NCBI GenBank assembly: GCA_022843945.1
Contig: JALHMR010000047.1
Location: forward strand, 1 to 35,127
DNA from: Rhodospirillaceae bacterium
GTDB taxonomy: Bacteria > Pseudomonadota > Alphaproteobacteria > CACIAM-22H2
Length of the DNA: 35,127 nt
Direction: 5' to 3'
In this document: positions 22,277-29,624 of the stretch, piece by piece
Layout of the letters: the number at the start of each line of letters is the position of its first letter
How positions within the stretch are numbered: the first letter of the stretch is position 1
Translations under genes and position numbers: made by a program
The notes under the pieces: generated by a model
Told to the model about the DNA's origin: nothing
The model's database searches: none
Seen by the model: the letters and a program-made list of their open reading frames with translations, nothing else

Positions 22277-22693
22277 CTACGGCGTCGGTCGCTGCCGGGA
22301 ATCCGTGCGGCTCGGCCAGCGATCCTTGAGGTCGTCGCTCTGCACCCGCAGCTCGTCCAGCGTCGGCCGGACTCGGAGAACCGCCGGCGGAACGGTCGCG
22401 CCCGCGAGCGGAACACCAAATGTCGGTTCGCCGAGCCCCGGCCCGGCATTCACGGCCGCCTCCAGCTCCACGGGGTCGACGCGGATCATCTCGCTGGTCA
22501 GCACTCCGTTCGCCTGTCGCGGCAGCGTGAGATACGTCGCCACCCGCCGGTAAGCGGGAAACGACAGACCCTCCAGCAGTTCCTCATCGGTCTCCACGAC
22601 GTAACGTCCCGCCGGCTGTTCGCCGTCCATCCCGGTCAGTTTGAAGGGATGGACGAAGGTCATCGTCCTGCTGGTGGTGCGGGTCGTCATCAT
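22277..22693 (-). CDS. Conserved hypothetical protein, 138 residues
   Basis: The N-terminal half has the pattern 'TTSRTMTFVHPFKLTGMDGE', 'PAGRYVVETDEELLEGLSFP' and 'AYRRVATYLTLP'. I recall this from small conserved proteins of unknown function in Bradyrhizobium/Reyranella-type genomes. The C-terminal 60 residues are less ordered and Pro/Arg-rich. No signal peptide, membrane segment or catalytic motif. It starts 4 bp after the stop of the 47-residue membrane protein and is almost certainly cotranscribed with it. Two adjacent ATGs (22693 and 22690) can serve as start. The Shine-Dalgarno sequence is weak, again suggesting coupling to the upstream gene. Confidence 0.75.
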   Translation of the reverse strand: MMTTRTTSRTMTFVHPFKLTGMDGEQPAGRYVVETDEELLEGLSFPAYRRVATYLTLPRQANGVLTSEMIRVDPVELEAAVNAGPGLGEPTFGVPLAGATVPPAVLRVRPTLDELRVQSDDLKDRWPSRTDSRQRPTP

Positions 22694-22697
22694 GAGC

Positions 22698-22841
22698 TCA
22701 GTTGCGGAGCAGCGCGTAAGCCGTCACCGCCAGGCCGAGCAGCAGCGGAACCACGAGCGGCGGCACGAGCCATGAACCGAGGGTCGGGCCGAATTCGCCC
22801 GCCGAGGCGGCGGAAACCGCTACCGGCTTTGGGGTCTGCAT
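22698..22841 (-). CDS. Small single-pass membrane protein, 47 residues
   Basis: ATG at 22841, stop TGA at 22698-22700, with GGAG 9 nt upstream in ACGGAGATCTCCC. Residues 1-20 are polar and Ala/Ser-rich. Residues 24-45 ('WLVPPLVVPLLLGLAVTAYA') form one hydrophobic helix and the protein ends 'LLRN', giving a likely N-out or N-in/C-short topology that cannot be decided. Codon use is GC-rich at third positions like the neighbours. The gene is 4 bp ahead of the 138-residue hypothetical gene. Both would be transcribed from the AT-rich region at 22910-23069. No family recognised. Confidence 0.65.
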   Translation of the reverse strand: MQTPKPVAVSAASAGEFGPTLGSWLVPPLVVPLLLGLAVTAYALLRN

Positions 22842-22909
22842 GGGAGATCTCCGTCGAAGGGTGTGGGCGCGGCCCGGCTCGCCGAAAGACGCGGCTGGCG
22901 CATCCCTGA

Positions 22910-23069
22910 TTGAGCCAATAGAGCCTGAATTACAACGACTATAAAGATATTATATAATAAAAAAGTATCTAGTTCCGGTAAGTAGGCGTACCAATATCAA
23001 TAATCGCCTGTTTTCGTAAATGAAAATACGCAAACTATTATTTCATATTATTTCATCCGGAGACCCATC
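22910..23069. promoter_or_regulatory. AT-rich divergent promoter island
   Basis: About 150 bp of strongly AT-rich DNA in an otherwise roughly two-thirds GC window. It lies between the divergent 47-residue membrane gene and the 113-residue gene. It contains the self-complementary ATTATATAAT (22949-22958), which offers a TATAAT on each strand. It also has a run AATAAAAAAG and an exact tandem duplication of the 10-mer TATTATTTCA (23036-23045, 23046-23055) just before the ribosome-binding site CCGGAGACC. It is a candidate for binding by a nucleoid protein or for a supercoiling- or temperature-sensitive promoter; the sequence alone does not say which. Confidence 0.65.
22929..22958 (+). promoter_or_regulatory. 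Sigma-70-like promoter for the 113-residue gene
   Basis: ATTACA (22929-22934) is followed after 18 bp by a perfect TATAAT (22953-22958). This would start transcription near 22965 and leave an mRNA leader of about 105 nt before the ATG at 23070. The -35 fits only moderately. Confidence 0.45.
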
Positions 23070-23411
23070 ATGTCGAGCTGGACAGAAAAGCGCGCGCAGT
23101 TGTCGGCCCACTGGGTCGAACGCAAACCTCAGCTGATCGCCCTGGCCATCGGACTGGTGGCGGGCCCGCTGATCTCGAACTATGCCGGCTGGCAGGTGAC
23201 GAGTGGCAACGCCCGCACGCAGGTGCGCGCCGGCATCGTCGAGACGCAGGCGACCTACTGCAACGTGAGCGCCCGACTGGCCAACGCCACCCCCGACAAG
23301 CTCGACTGGTCGGCCCGCGTCGACCTCGCCCGCAAATGGGCAGTGATGCCGGGCTCCGACACGGCCGATAGCGACGTCACCAGCGCCTGCGAGCGCAAGC
23401 TGCAGACCTGA
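23070..23411 (+). CDS. Hypothetical protein with one N-terminal membrane anchor, 113 residues
   Basis: The ATG at 23070 follows CCGGAGACC, a good ribosome-binding site. The N-terminus is cytoplasmic and polar ('MSSWTEKRAQLSAHWVERK'). A membrane segment 'LIALAIGLVAGPLISNYAGW' covers about residues 22-41. The remaining 70 residues would be periplasmic, with two Cys ('TYCNVS', 'SACERKL') that could pair. There are no enzyme motifs and I do not recognise a family. It is first in a run of three small plus-strand genes leading to groEL, and is transcribed from the AT-rich island. Confidence 0.8.
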   Translation: MSSWTEKRAQLSAHWVERKPQLIALAIGLVAGPLISNYAGWQVTSGNARTQVRAGIVETQATYCNVSARLANATPDKLDWSARVDLARKWAVMPGSDTADSDVTSACERKLQT

Positions 23412-23418
23412 CCGCTCC

Positions 23419-23631
23419 ATGATGTTGACCAACAAGCGGGTCGGCCTGTGGTCCTGGGCGCTGACCAGCGACGAGGCTGTCACCGCGATCCTGGTGGGCC
23501 GCGCCCGCCAGGCCGGCCTCTTCGTCGCCCCGGACCAGGCTCTCCGCTACGACGCCATGCTGGCCAAGCAGCGCAAGCTGACCGCCCGCGGGGCGCGCAC
23601 CACGCCCCGCACCACCGCGTGGCGGACATAG
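23419..23631 (+). CDS. Small basic hypothetical protein, 70 residues
   Basis: It starts 7 bp after the previous stop (ATG ATG at 23419), without a clear Shine-Dalgarno sequence, so translation is probably coupled. Third codon positions are strongly G/C, which argues that the frame is coding. The protein has an amphipathic first part ('GLWSWALTSDEAVTAILVGR') and an Arg/Thr-rich C-terminus ('LTARGARTTPRTTAWRT'). It has no membrane segment and no family I know. An overlapping frame starting at 23448 is a shadow. Confidence 0.6.
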   Translation: MMLTNKRVGLWSWALTSDEAVTAILVGRARQAGLFVAPDQALRYDAMLAKQRKLTARGARTTPRTTAWRT

Positions 23632-23683
23632 AGACCGCCTGAATCTCCAGGCGGCGCAACGACAGCATCCGAAGGAAACCGCC

Positions 23684-23806
23684 ATGGCCAAGGGCCAACA
23701 GAGAAGCAATCGCGAAGCCAAGAAGCCGAAGGCCGACAAGAACAAGAAGAAGCTGGCCGCCGCTCCGGTCCTGGTCTTCCCCGCGCCGAAATCCAAGTCG
23801 CGCTGA
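23684..23806 (+). CDS. Very small Lys-rich protein, 40 residues
   Basis: ATG at 23684 with AAGGAAACC just upstream, stop TGA at 23804-23806. The sequence starts 'MAKGQQRSNREAKKPKADKN' and ends 'VLVFPAPKSKSR'. The opening resembles, from memory, a family of tiny conserved basic proteins in Bradyrhizobium and relatives that begin 'MAKGQxRSNxEAKKPK'. It is highly positively charged and probably disordered. Binding to nucleic acid or ribosomes is conceivable but unshown. It lies 137 bp ahead of groEL. Confidence 0.7.
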   Translation: MAKGQQRSNREAKKPKADKNKKKLAAAPVLVFPAPKSKSR

Positions 23807-23844
23807 TCGCGACACCCGACCGCACAGCACAGAGCCAGAGACTG

Positions 23845-23878
23845 GGGAGCGCTCCCGGGTGGGACACGTCTCACCCGG
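23845..23878 (+). promoter_or_regulatory. Two adjacent hairpins in the groEL leader
   Basis: The palindrome GGGAGCGCTCCC (23845-23856) overlaps by 2 bp a second stem, CCGGGTG (23855-23861) with CACCCGG (23872-23878), 10-nt loop. They lie 65-98 bp before the groEL ATG. They may terminate the small-gene transcript, or be alternative structures in a leader. No CIRCE element (TTAGCACTC-N9-GAGTGCTAA) is present. Confidence 0.4.
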
Positions 23879-23897
23879 TCGAGCCGCCCATCGATAA

Positions 23898-25553
<1,656 letters not shown>

Positions 25554-25594
25554 GCCCATGCTCCCTGAAAAAGGGTTCTAGCGGATTGGTGGAA

Positions 25595-25616
25595 GGGCCG
25601 CCGAATACGGCGGCCC
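25595..25616. terminator. Bidirectional hairpin between groEL and the Crp-family gene
   Basis: GGGCCGCCG (25595-25603) and CGGCGGCCC (25608-25616) form a perfect 9-bp GC stem with the loop AATA. It lies between the convergent stops at 25553 and 25623. No U-run follows on either side (CCGGCCC on plus, TTCC on minus), so efficiency is uncertain. Confidence 0.55.
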
Positions 25617-25622
25617 CCGGCC

Positions 25623-26357
25623 CTAGTCGTGGACGACGACGTTCAGCAGGGCGCTGTGGACTTTCAGCGTTCCGTTGTACTCGATGAAGCCGAGCTTGCG
25701 GAACTTGTTCATGAAGTAGTTGATCCGCGCCCGGGTCGTGCCGACCCGGGCCGCGAGAATCTCCTGGCTGATCTTGGGGATGACCAGCTCCATCTTCCCC
25801 TCCTTGCCGAAATTGGCGAGGAGCAGCAGGACGCGGGCCAGCCGCCGTTCGCTCGAGTTGAAGAGCTGGTCGACCAGGTCGGCCTCGATCTGGATGTTGC
25901 GGGCGAGCAGAAACCCCATGAACATCTGCGAGATCTGTGGCTTGTCGTGAAGCACGCGGATCATCGAATTTTTCTCGAGCCGGGCGACGGTCGATCCGAC
26001 CATCGCCACGGCGGAGGAGATATGCTTGGGCTGGCCGGCGAGGCAGCCCTCGCCGAAGAAGTCTCCCTCGCCCAGCATGGCGATGACGCGTTCCTTGCCC
26101 TGCTGCGAGACCACGCGGAGCTGAACCCGGCCGCCTTCGATGTAGTAAACGGCATCCCCCGGATCGCCTTGCCGGAAGATCACCTCCTTCGGCTTGTAGC
26201 CGGCGGATGAGCGGCCGCTCCCGACGGACTCGAAAAGCACTGCAGCATCGAAACTCGGTGCAGGCGAGGCCGTCGTTTTGGCCCCGTTTCTGCCGTTGCT
26301 CTTGCTCTTGCTCTTGCTCTTGCTCTTGCTCTTGCTCTTGCTCTTGCTCTCGGCCAT
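25623..26357 (-). CDS. Crp/Fnr-family transcriptional regulator with Ser-Lys repeat tail
   Basis: A 244-residue regulator. After 'MAES' comes a (Lys-Ser)8 run and a short disordered linker. The cyclic-nucleotide-binding-type domain covers about residues 50-165 ('VIFRQGDPGDAVYYIEGGRV', 'AMLGEGDFFGEGCLAGQP'). The long dimer helix and a winged helix-turn-helix follow, with 'ISQEILAARVGTTRARINYF' and 'MNKFRKLGFIEYNGTLKV'. No N-terminal cysteine set for an FNR 4Fe-4S cluster is present, so it is not an oxygen-sensing FNR. Whether it binds cAMP is unclear. TGAGG lies 9 nt before the ATG at 26357. Two palindromes with Crp-type geometry lie 112 and 207 bp upstream and may be its own operators. Confidence 0.92.
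   Translation of the reverse strand: MAESKSKSKSKSKSKSKSKSNGRNGAKTTASPAPSFDAAVLFESVGSGRSSAGYKPKEVIFRQGDPGDAVYYIEGGRVQLRVVSQQGKERVIAMLGEGDFFGEGCLAGQPKHISSAVAMVGSTVARLEKNSMIRVLHDKPQISQMFMGFLLARNIQIEADLVDQLFNSSERRLARVLLLLANFGKEGKMELVIPKISQEILAARVGTTRARINYFMNKFRKLGFIEYNGTLKVHSALLNVVVHD
26296..26350. repeat. Hexanucleotide microsatellite (CTTGCT), about 9 copies
   Basis: 55 bp of uninterrupted CTTGCT units on the plus strand, read as AGCAAG (Ser-Lys) in the Crp-family gene. The unit is a multiple of three, so copy-number change alters tail length without breaking the frame. Confidence 0.95.
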
Positions 26358-26468
26358 GGCGCTATCCTCATCTTATGCGGCACCGCCGCCATCAACGCCT
26401 ACGACCCGCGCCGCAAGGATTGGAATACCATAATCGTCGGGCACAATGAACTGGTCGCCGGGCGGAGA

Positions 26469-26486
26469 CTGTTCACTATTGAACAG
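26469..26486. promoter_or_regulatory. Palindromic operator candidate, copy 1
   Basis: CTGTTCA-CTAT-TGAACAG: perfect 7-bp arms around 4 bp. Read as TGTTC-N6-GAACA it has the half-site spacing of Crp (TGTGA-N6-TCACA). It is 112 bp upstream of the Crp-family start codon. Confidence 0.65.
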
Positions 26487-26563
26487 GGCAACAAATGGCG
26501 GGCGCCAGTCTGTCGATGCCCCTCGCGAAACCCAGCTTGGTCTGAGCGGCTTTATCATGGCTT

Positions 26564-26580
26564 CTGTTCACTATTGAACA
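26564..26580. promoter_or_regulatory. Palindromic operator candidate, copy 2
   Basis: CTGTTCACTATTGAACA, identical to copy 1 over 17 bp including the non-palindromic centre. It lies exactly 95 bp from copy 1, close to nine helical turns, so both face the same side of the DNA. Confidence 0.65.
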
Positions 26581-26619
26581 ACACCGCCGCCACCCCTGTG
26601 GTTAGCTTCCAAGGGTTAA

Positions 26620-26659
26620 GTGCCGTGACGGGGTCGGGAGATCGCCGCGTCCACGGCAC
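26620..26659. promoter_or_regulatory. 8-bp inverted repeat upstream of the histidine kinase
   Basis: GTGCCGTG (26620-26627) and CACGGCAC (26652-26659) are perfect inverted repeats with 24 bp between. They could be a wide operator or the base of a leader stem-loop. Confidence 0.4.
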
Positions 26660-26712
26660 GAATCACAGGCGTCCATCCTGTTAACGCGCGTTGCACGTGT
26701 CTGCTCCTGACA

Positions 26713-26742
26713 GATCTTCCGGCCAAGGCTCTGATCTTCCGG
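26713..26742 (+). promoter_or_regulatory. Direct repeat of GATCTTCCGG with 20-bp period
   Basis: GATCTTCCGG occurs at 26713-26722 and again at 26733-26742, two helical turns apart, about 100 bp before the kinase start. This layout is typical of tandem binding of a response regulator, but the protein is unknown. Confidence 0.4.
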
Positions 26743-26844
26743 ACGAAATGTCGACGATACTACGGGGGTGTCCCTTTTCGGACAGACGTGCGTAAGCGAA
26801 CCGGGCGCTAGTGGTCAGGCTGTCTCTGACAGGAGCACCACGCG

Positions 26845-27882
26845 ATGCGAGCCATGCCGTCAATCGTCGAATACGGACCGGTGCGATCCGTCGCCCAGGC
26901 CGTCTTCGACACCATCGACACAGGGCTTGTGGTACTCGACGTCAACCTGCGGGTAGCGACAGCCAGCACCTCCTTCTGCCGGATGTTCGGCGTGGTCATG
27001 GAAGATGTCCGCGGCCGGTCGTTCTACGAGCTGGGTGGCGGTCACTGGGACACCCCGGACCTGCGCATGACCCTGGACGCCGTGGCATCGGGCAACGGCT
27101 CCCTGCACGCCTGCGAAGTGGAGCACGAGTTCCTGGAGCTGGGGCTGCGGACGATGCTGCTCGATGCCCGCCAGATACCGGAAACCGAAAACGCCGGGGC
27201 CTCGATACTCCTGACGGTCAATGACGTCACGGCGGCACGCGCCGCCGAGAAGAGACTGACGGCGCTTCTCGACCACAAGACGACGCTGCTCGAGGAGATG
27301 ACGCACCGGGTCGCCAACAGCCTGACGATCATCGCCGGTATCCTCATCCTCAAGGCGCGGCGCGTTCACGATGTCGAGGCGCGCCTGTTTCTCGAGGAAA
27401 CCCATCATCGCGTCATGTCCATCGCCACCGCCCAACGGCTGCTGCGGACAAGCCTAGACGATGCCGAGGTCTCGCTCGGCCCCTACCTGAGCGAGCTGTG
27501 CGAAAGTCTGGCGACGTCGATGATCGGGGACGGGCAGAAGATCGAAATGCGGGTGCAGGCCGGAGACGGGACGGCGCGCTCGCGCGACGCGGTCAGCCTC
27601 GGGCTCATCGTCACCGAGCTGGTGATCAACGCCCTGAAATACGCGTTTGCGGCCAACACCACGCACGGCCGCGTGACCGTGACCTATGCGACCACGCCGG
27701 CCGGCTGGGCGCTGGCGGTCGCCGATAACGGGATCGGGGCGCCCGAAGCGACGGGAAAGATGAGCAAGCCTGGCCTGGGCACCGTGATCATCGAAGCCCT
27801 GGCCAGGCAGCTCGATGCCAGGGTGGAGATCCTGATCAGGAACAACGGCCGGACGACGACCATCACCCATGCGATCCATTGA
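26845..27882 (+). CDS. PAS-domain sensor histidine kinase, HisKA_2 type
   Basis: A 345-residue cytosolic kinase with no membrane segment. A PAS domain spans about residues 15-135 ('FDTIDTGLVVLDVNLRVATA', 'GASILLTVNDVTAAR'). A HisKA_2 dimerisation helix follows with the phospho-accepting His154 in 'LLEEMTHRVANSLTIIAGIL', then an ATPase domain with Asn262 ('LIVTELVINALKYAFAA') and Asp294 in 'ADNGIG'. HisKA_2 and HWE kinases often feed unusual regulators such as the PhyR general stress response in alphaproteobacteria. No response regulator lies nearby. AGGAG sits 9 nt before the ATG at 26845 and is partly inside a small hairpin (CTGTC-TCT-GACAG, 26820-26832). The 3' end overlaps the next gene by 14 bp. 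Confidence 0.92.
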   Translation: MRAMPSIVEYGPVRSVAQAVFDTIDTGLVVLDVNLRVATASTSFCRMFGVVMEDVRGRSFYELGGGHWDTPDLRMTLDAVASGNGSLHACEVEHEFLELGLRTMLLDARQIPETENAGASILLTVNDVTAARAAEKRLTALLDHKTTLLEEMTHRVANSLTIIAGILILKARRVHDVEARLFLEETHHRVMSIATAQRLLRTSLDDAEVSLGPYLSELCESLATSMIGDGQKIEMRVQAGDGTARSRDAVSLGLIVTELVINALKYAFAANTTHGRVTVTYATTPAGWALAVADNGIGAPEATGKMSKPGLGTVIIEALARQLDARVEILIRNNGRTTTITHAIH

Positions 27883-28831
27883 ATCGTGGCTGCCCTGGGA
27901 GACGGCCGAGCCTGAGCGCACCGGAACCCGTCTGCGTCTCCGCCACCACACCTCTTACGACTACGGCGCGCCGAGGTTTCTCAGCCCGCAGATCATCCGC
28001 CTGCGCCCGGCGCCGCATGGCAGCGCGCAGATCCTGTCCTATGCGCTGACCGTGCGGCCGGAACAGCATGGCTTGAAATGGCACCAGGACCCGGCCGGCA
28101 ACCACGTGGCGCGCGTGACGTTCCAGGGACCCGTGACACGCTTCGAGGTCGCGACCGAGATCGGCCTGGCGCTGCGCCCCGTCAACCCGTTCGACTTCCT
28201 GCTCGACCCGGAAGTGGCGGCCTGGCCCTTCCACTATCCCGCGCCGCTCGAACTGGAGCTGGCGGCGTTCCGGCGCCTCGACACGCTCGATAGCCACCTT
28301 GCAACTCTGATTGCGGCGATCTCGTGCGACGAAAGCCCGACGATCGGCGCCCTCGCCGACCTTGCGCGCCTGATCCAGTCGCGGGTCGCCTACCGGGTTC
28401 GCCCGGAACCGGGCGTGCAGACACCGGGGGAAACCCTGACCCGGGCATCCGGATCCTGCCGCGACTCAGCCTGGCTCCTGGTCCATCTGCTTCGCTATCT
28501 CGGCTTTGCCGCGCGGTTCGTCTCGGGATATCTCGTCGAGATGAACGCCGGGATCGCCGGCGATACGCCGGCAGCCGATACGCTCGCCCTTCACGCCTGG
28601 GCGGAAGCGTACCTGCCGGGCGCCGGCTGGATCGGTCTGGACGCCACCTCCGGCCTGCTGACCGGCGAAGGCCATATCCCCCTGGCGGCAACCGCGAACC
28701 CTGAGTCCGCGGCGCCGGTCACGGGCACGACTGAAGCCGGCACGGCCGCCTTCAAGGTCGACATGTCGGTGACCCGCTTGGGCATTGCGGAAAGCAGCGG
28801 CCAGGGTCGTCGACGACAGCCCGGAAATTAG
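27869..28831 (+). CDS. Transglutaminase-like cysteine peptidase-fold protein
   Basis: A 320-residue protein with the bacterial transglutaminase N-terminal beta domain (about residues 20-105, 'RLRHHTSYDYGAPRFLSPQI') followed by the transglutaminase core. The catalytic triad is visible: Cys197 in 'ASGSCRDSAWLLVHLLRYLG', His242 in 'LALHAWAEAYLPGAGW' and Asp258 in 'IGLDAT'. Members of this family act as proteases, amidases or cross-linking enzymes and are mostly uncharacterised. There is no signal peptide, so it is probably cytosolic. The start codon at 27869 lies inside the kinase gene, so the two are translationally coupled. The stop overlaps by 3 bp the stop of the convergent small gene. Confidence 0.9.
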   Translation: MRSIESWLPWETAEPERTGTRLRLRHHTSYDYGAPRFLSPQIIRLRPAPHGSAQILSYALTVRPEQHGLKWHQDPAGNHVARVTFQGPVTRFEVATEIGLALRPVNPFDFLLDPEVAAWPFHYPAPLELELAAFRRLDTLDSHLATLIAAISCDESPTIGALADLARLIQSRVAYRVRPEPGVQTPGETLTRASGSCRDSAWLLVHLLRYLGFAARFVSGYLVEMNAGIAGDTPAADTLALHAWAEAYLPGAGWIGLDATSGLLTGEGHIPLAATANPESAAPVTGTTEAGTAAFKVDMSVTRLGIAESSGQGRRRQPGN

Positions 28832-29004
28832 TCCAGCAGCAGCTTCGCGCGCCGCAGCGTCTCACCGCTGAGCGCGAGCCGACGGTTATTGTCGGCGATA
28901 CGATCGTCGTATCTCCGCAGCAGGATGCTGGCGTTCGCCCTGTATTCGTCGAACGAGCGCCGGAAGGCGTCCAATTGCTCGTGCAGCTCCAGTGGCGCAG
29001 TCAT
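28828..29004 (-). CDS. Small helical protein, 58 residues
   Basis: ATG at 29004, stop TAA at 28828-28830. GGAG lies 7 nt upstream of the start (ACGGAGCTGAACA), a very good ribosome-binding site. The sequence is charged and looks like one or two amphipathic helices: 'LELHEQLDAFRRSFDEYRAN', then 'ILLRRYDDRIADNNRRL', ending 'TLRRAKLLLD'. A coiled coil is likely. It is antisense-overlapping only at the stop codons of the transglutaminase gene, so it is an independent convergent gene. Family unknown. Confidence 0.65.
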   Translation of the reverse strand: MTAPLELHEQLDAFRRSFDEYRANASILLRRYDDRIADNNRRLALSGETLRRAKLLLD

Positions 29005-29321
29005 TGTTCAGCTCCGTCCTCAAGGGGCGGGAGCGTGCGGAGGCCCACTTTTATCTCGGGGCCTCGTTGTCTCTCAGCCGTCGGCGCCGATGGCGTTGCC
29101 GAACGGTGAGCCACTCTACGCCAAGCTGAGCCGTCATTCTGTGCAATAGCGGACAGTCTGGCGAAGCATTTGGGTTGGGAAGGACCGTACGCCGTACGCC
29201 GTGCGCCTGCGCCCGCTCCCGCTTGCTGCACGGTGGCGGCGCCCGCCGCCTTCGAGGGGAACGCGCTGGACTTGTGGGCCCCGTCTGGGAATGATCGGCG
29301 TTCCTTTGTGGGAGTGAACGC
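29005..29321. other. 317-bp intergenic region, no gene seen
   Basis: It separates the divergent 58-residue and ABM-domain genes. It holds GGAGCTGAACA (ribosome-binding site of the minus gene), a short run of near-repeats CGTACGC-CGTACGC-CGTGCGC around 29187, and an interrupted palindrome GGAA-N9-TTCC just before GGGAG, the ribosome-binding site of the plus gene. No consensus promoter is obvious. Frames crossing it lack starts with ribosome-binding sites. Confidence 0.5.
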
Positions 29322-29621
29322 ATGATCCTGGAAATCGCCCAGCTCGACGTGAAGCCCGGCATGGAAGCGGAATTCGAAAAGGGCGTGGCCGAAGCCGCGC
29401 CGGTGTTCAAGCGCGCCAAGGGCTGCCGCGGCCTGTCGCTGCAGCGCTCGATCGAGAAGCCCGGCCGCTACCGGCTGTTCGTCGAGTGGGACACGCTGGA
29501 GAACCACACCGTCGACTTCCGCGGCTCCGAGGATTTCAAGGAATGGCGCCGGCTCGTCGGCCACTGCTTCCAGGAGCCGCCCTATGTCGAGCACACCAAG
29601 CCAGTGAACAAGTGGTTCTAG
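29322..29621 (+). CDS. Antibiotic biosynthesis monooxygenase (ABM) domain protein
   Basis: A 99-residue single-domain protein of the dimeric alpha-beta barrel type: 'MILEIAQLDVKPGMEAEFEK' (first strand and helix), 'GCRGLSLQRSIEKPGRYRLF', 'VEWDTLENHTVDFRGSEDFK' and 'EWRRLVGHCFQEPPYVEH'. This fold serves in quinol monooxygenases, heme-degrading enzymes and many proteins without known substrate. GGGAG lies 9 nt before the ATG. It stands alone, converging on the nikC end with 3 bp between stops. No substrate can be named. Confidence 0.88.
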   Translation: MILEIAQLDVKPGMEAEFEKGVAEAAPVFKRAKGCRGLSLQRSIEKPGRYRLFVEWDTLENHTVDFRGSEDFKEWRRLVGHCFQEPPYVEHTKPVNKWF

Positions 29622-29624
29622 CCC

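Larger units (their letters stand above)
26358..26844. other. 487-bp regulatory intergenic region without a convincing gene
   Basis: It lies between the divergent Crp-family and histidine-kinase genes. In order it holds two copies of a TGTTCA-N4-TGAACA palindrome (26469 and 26564), an 8-bp inverted repeat (26620-26659) and a direct repeat of GATCTTCCGG (26713 and 26733). A TGTCC/GGACA hairpin (26769-26784) and a CTGTC/GACAG hairpin (26820-26832) touching the kinase ribosome-binding site follow. Short open frames here (for example 26373-26558 minus) lack ribosome-binding sites and family sequence. Confidence 0.7.

Noticed and set aside
26373-26558. 61-residue minus-strand frame between the regulator and kinase genes
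   Set aside because: It spans operator copy 1, has no ribosome-binding site and shows no typical codon bias.
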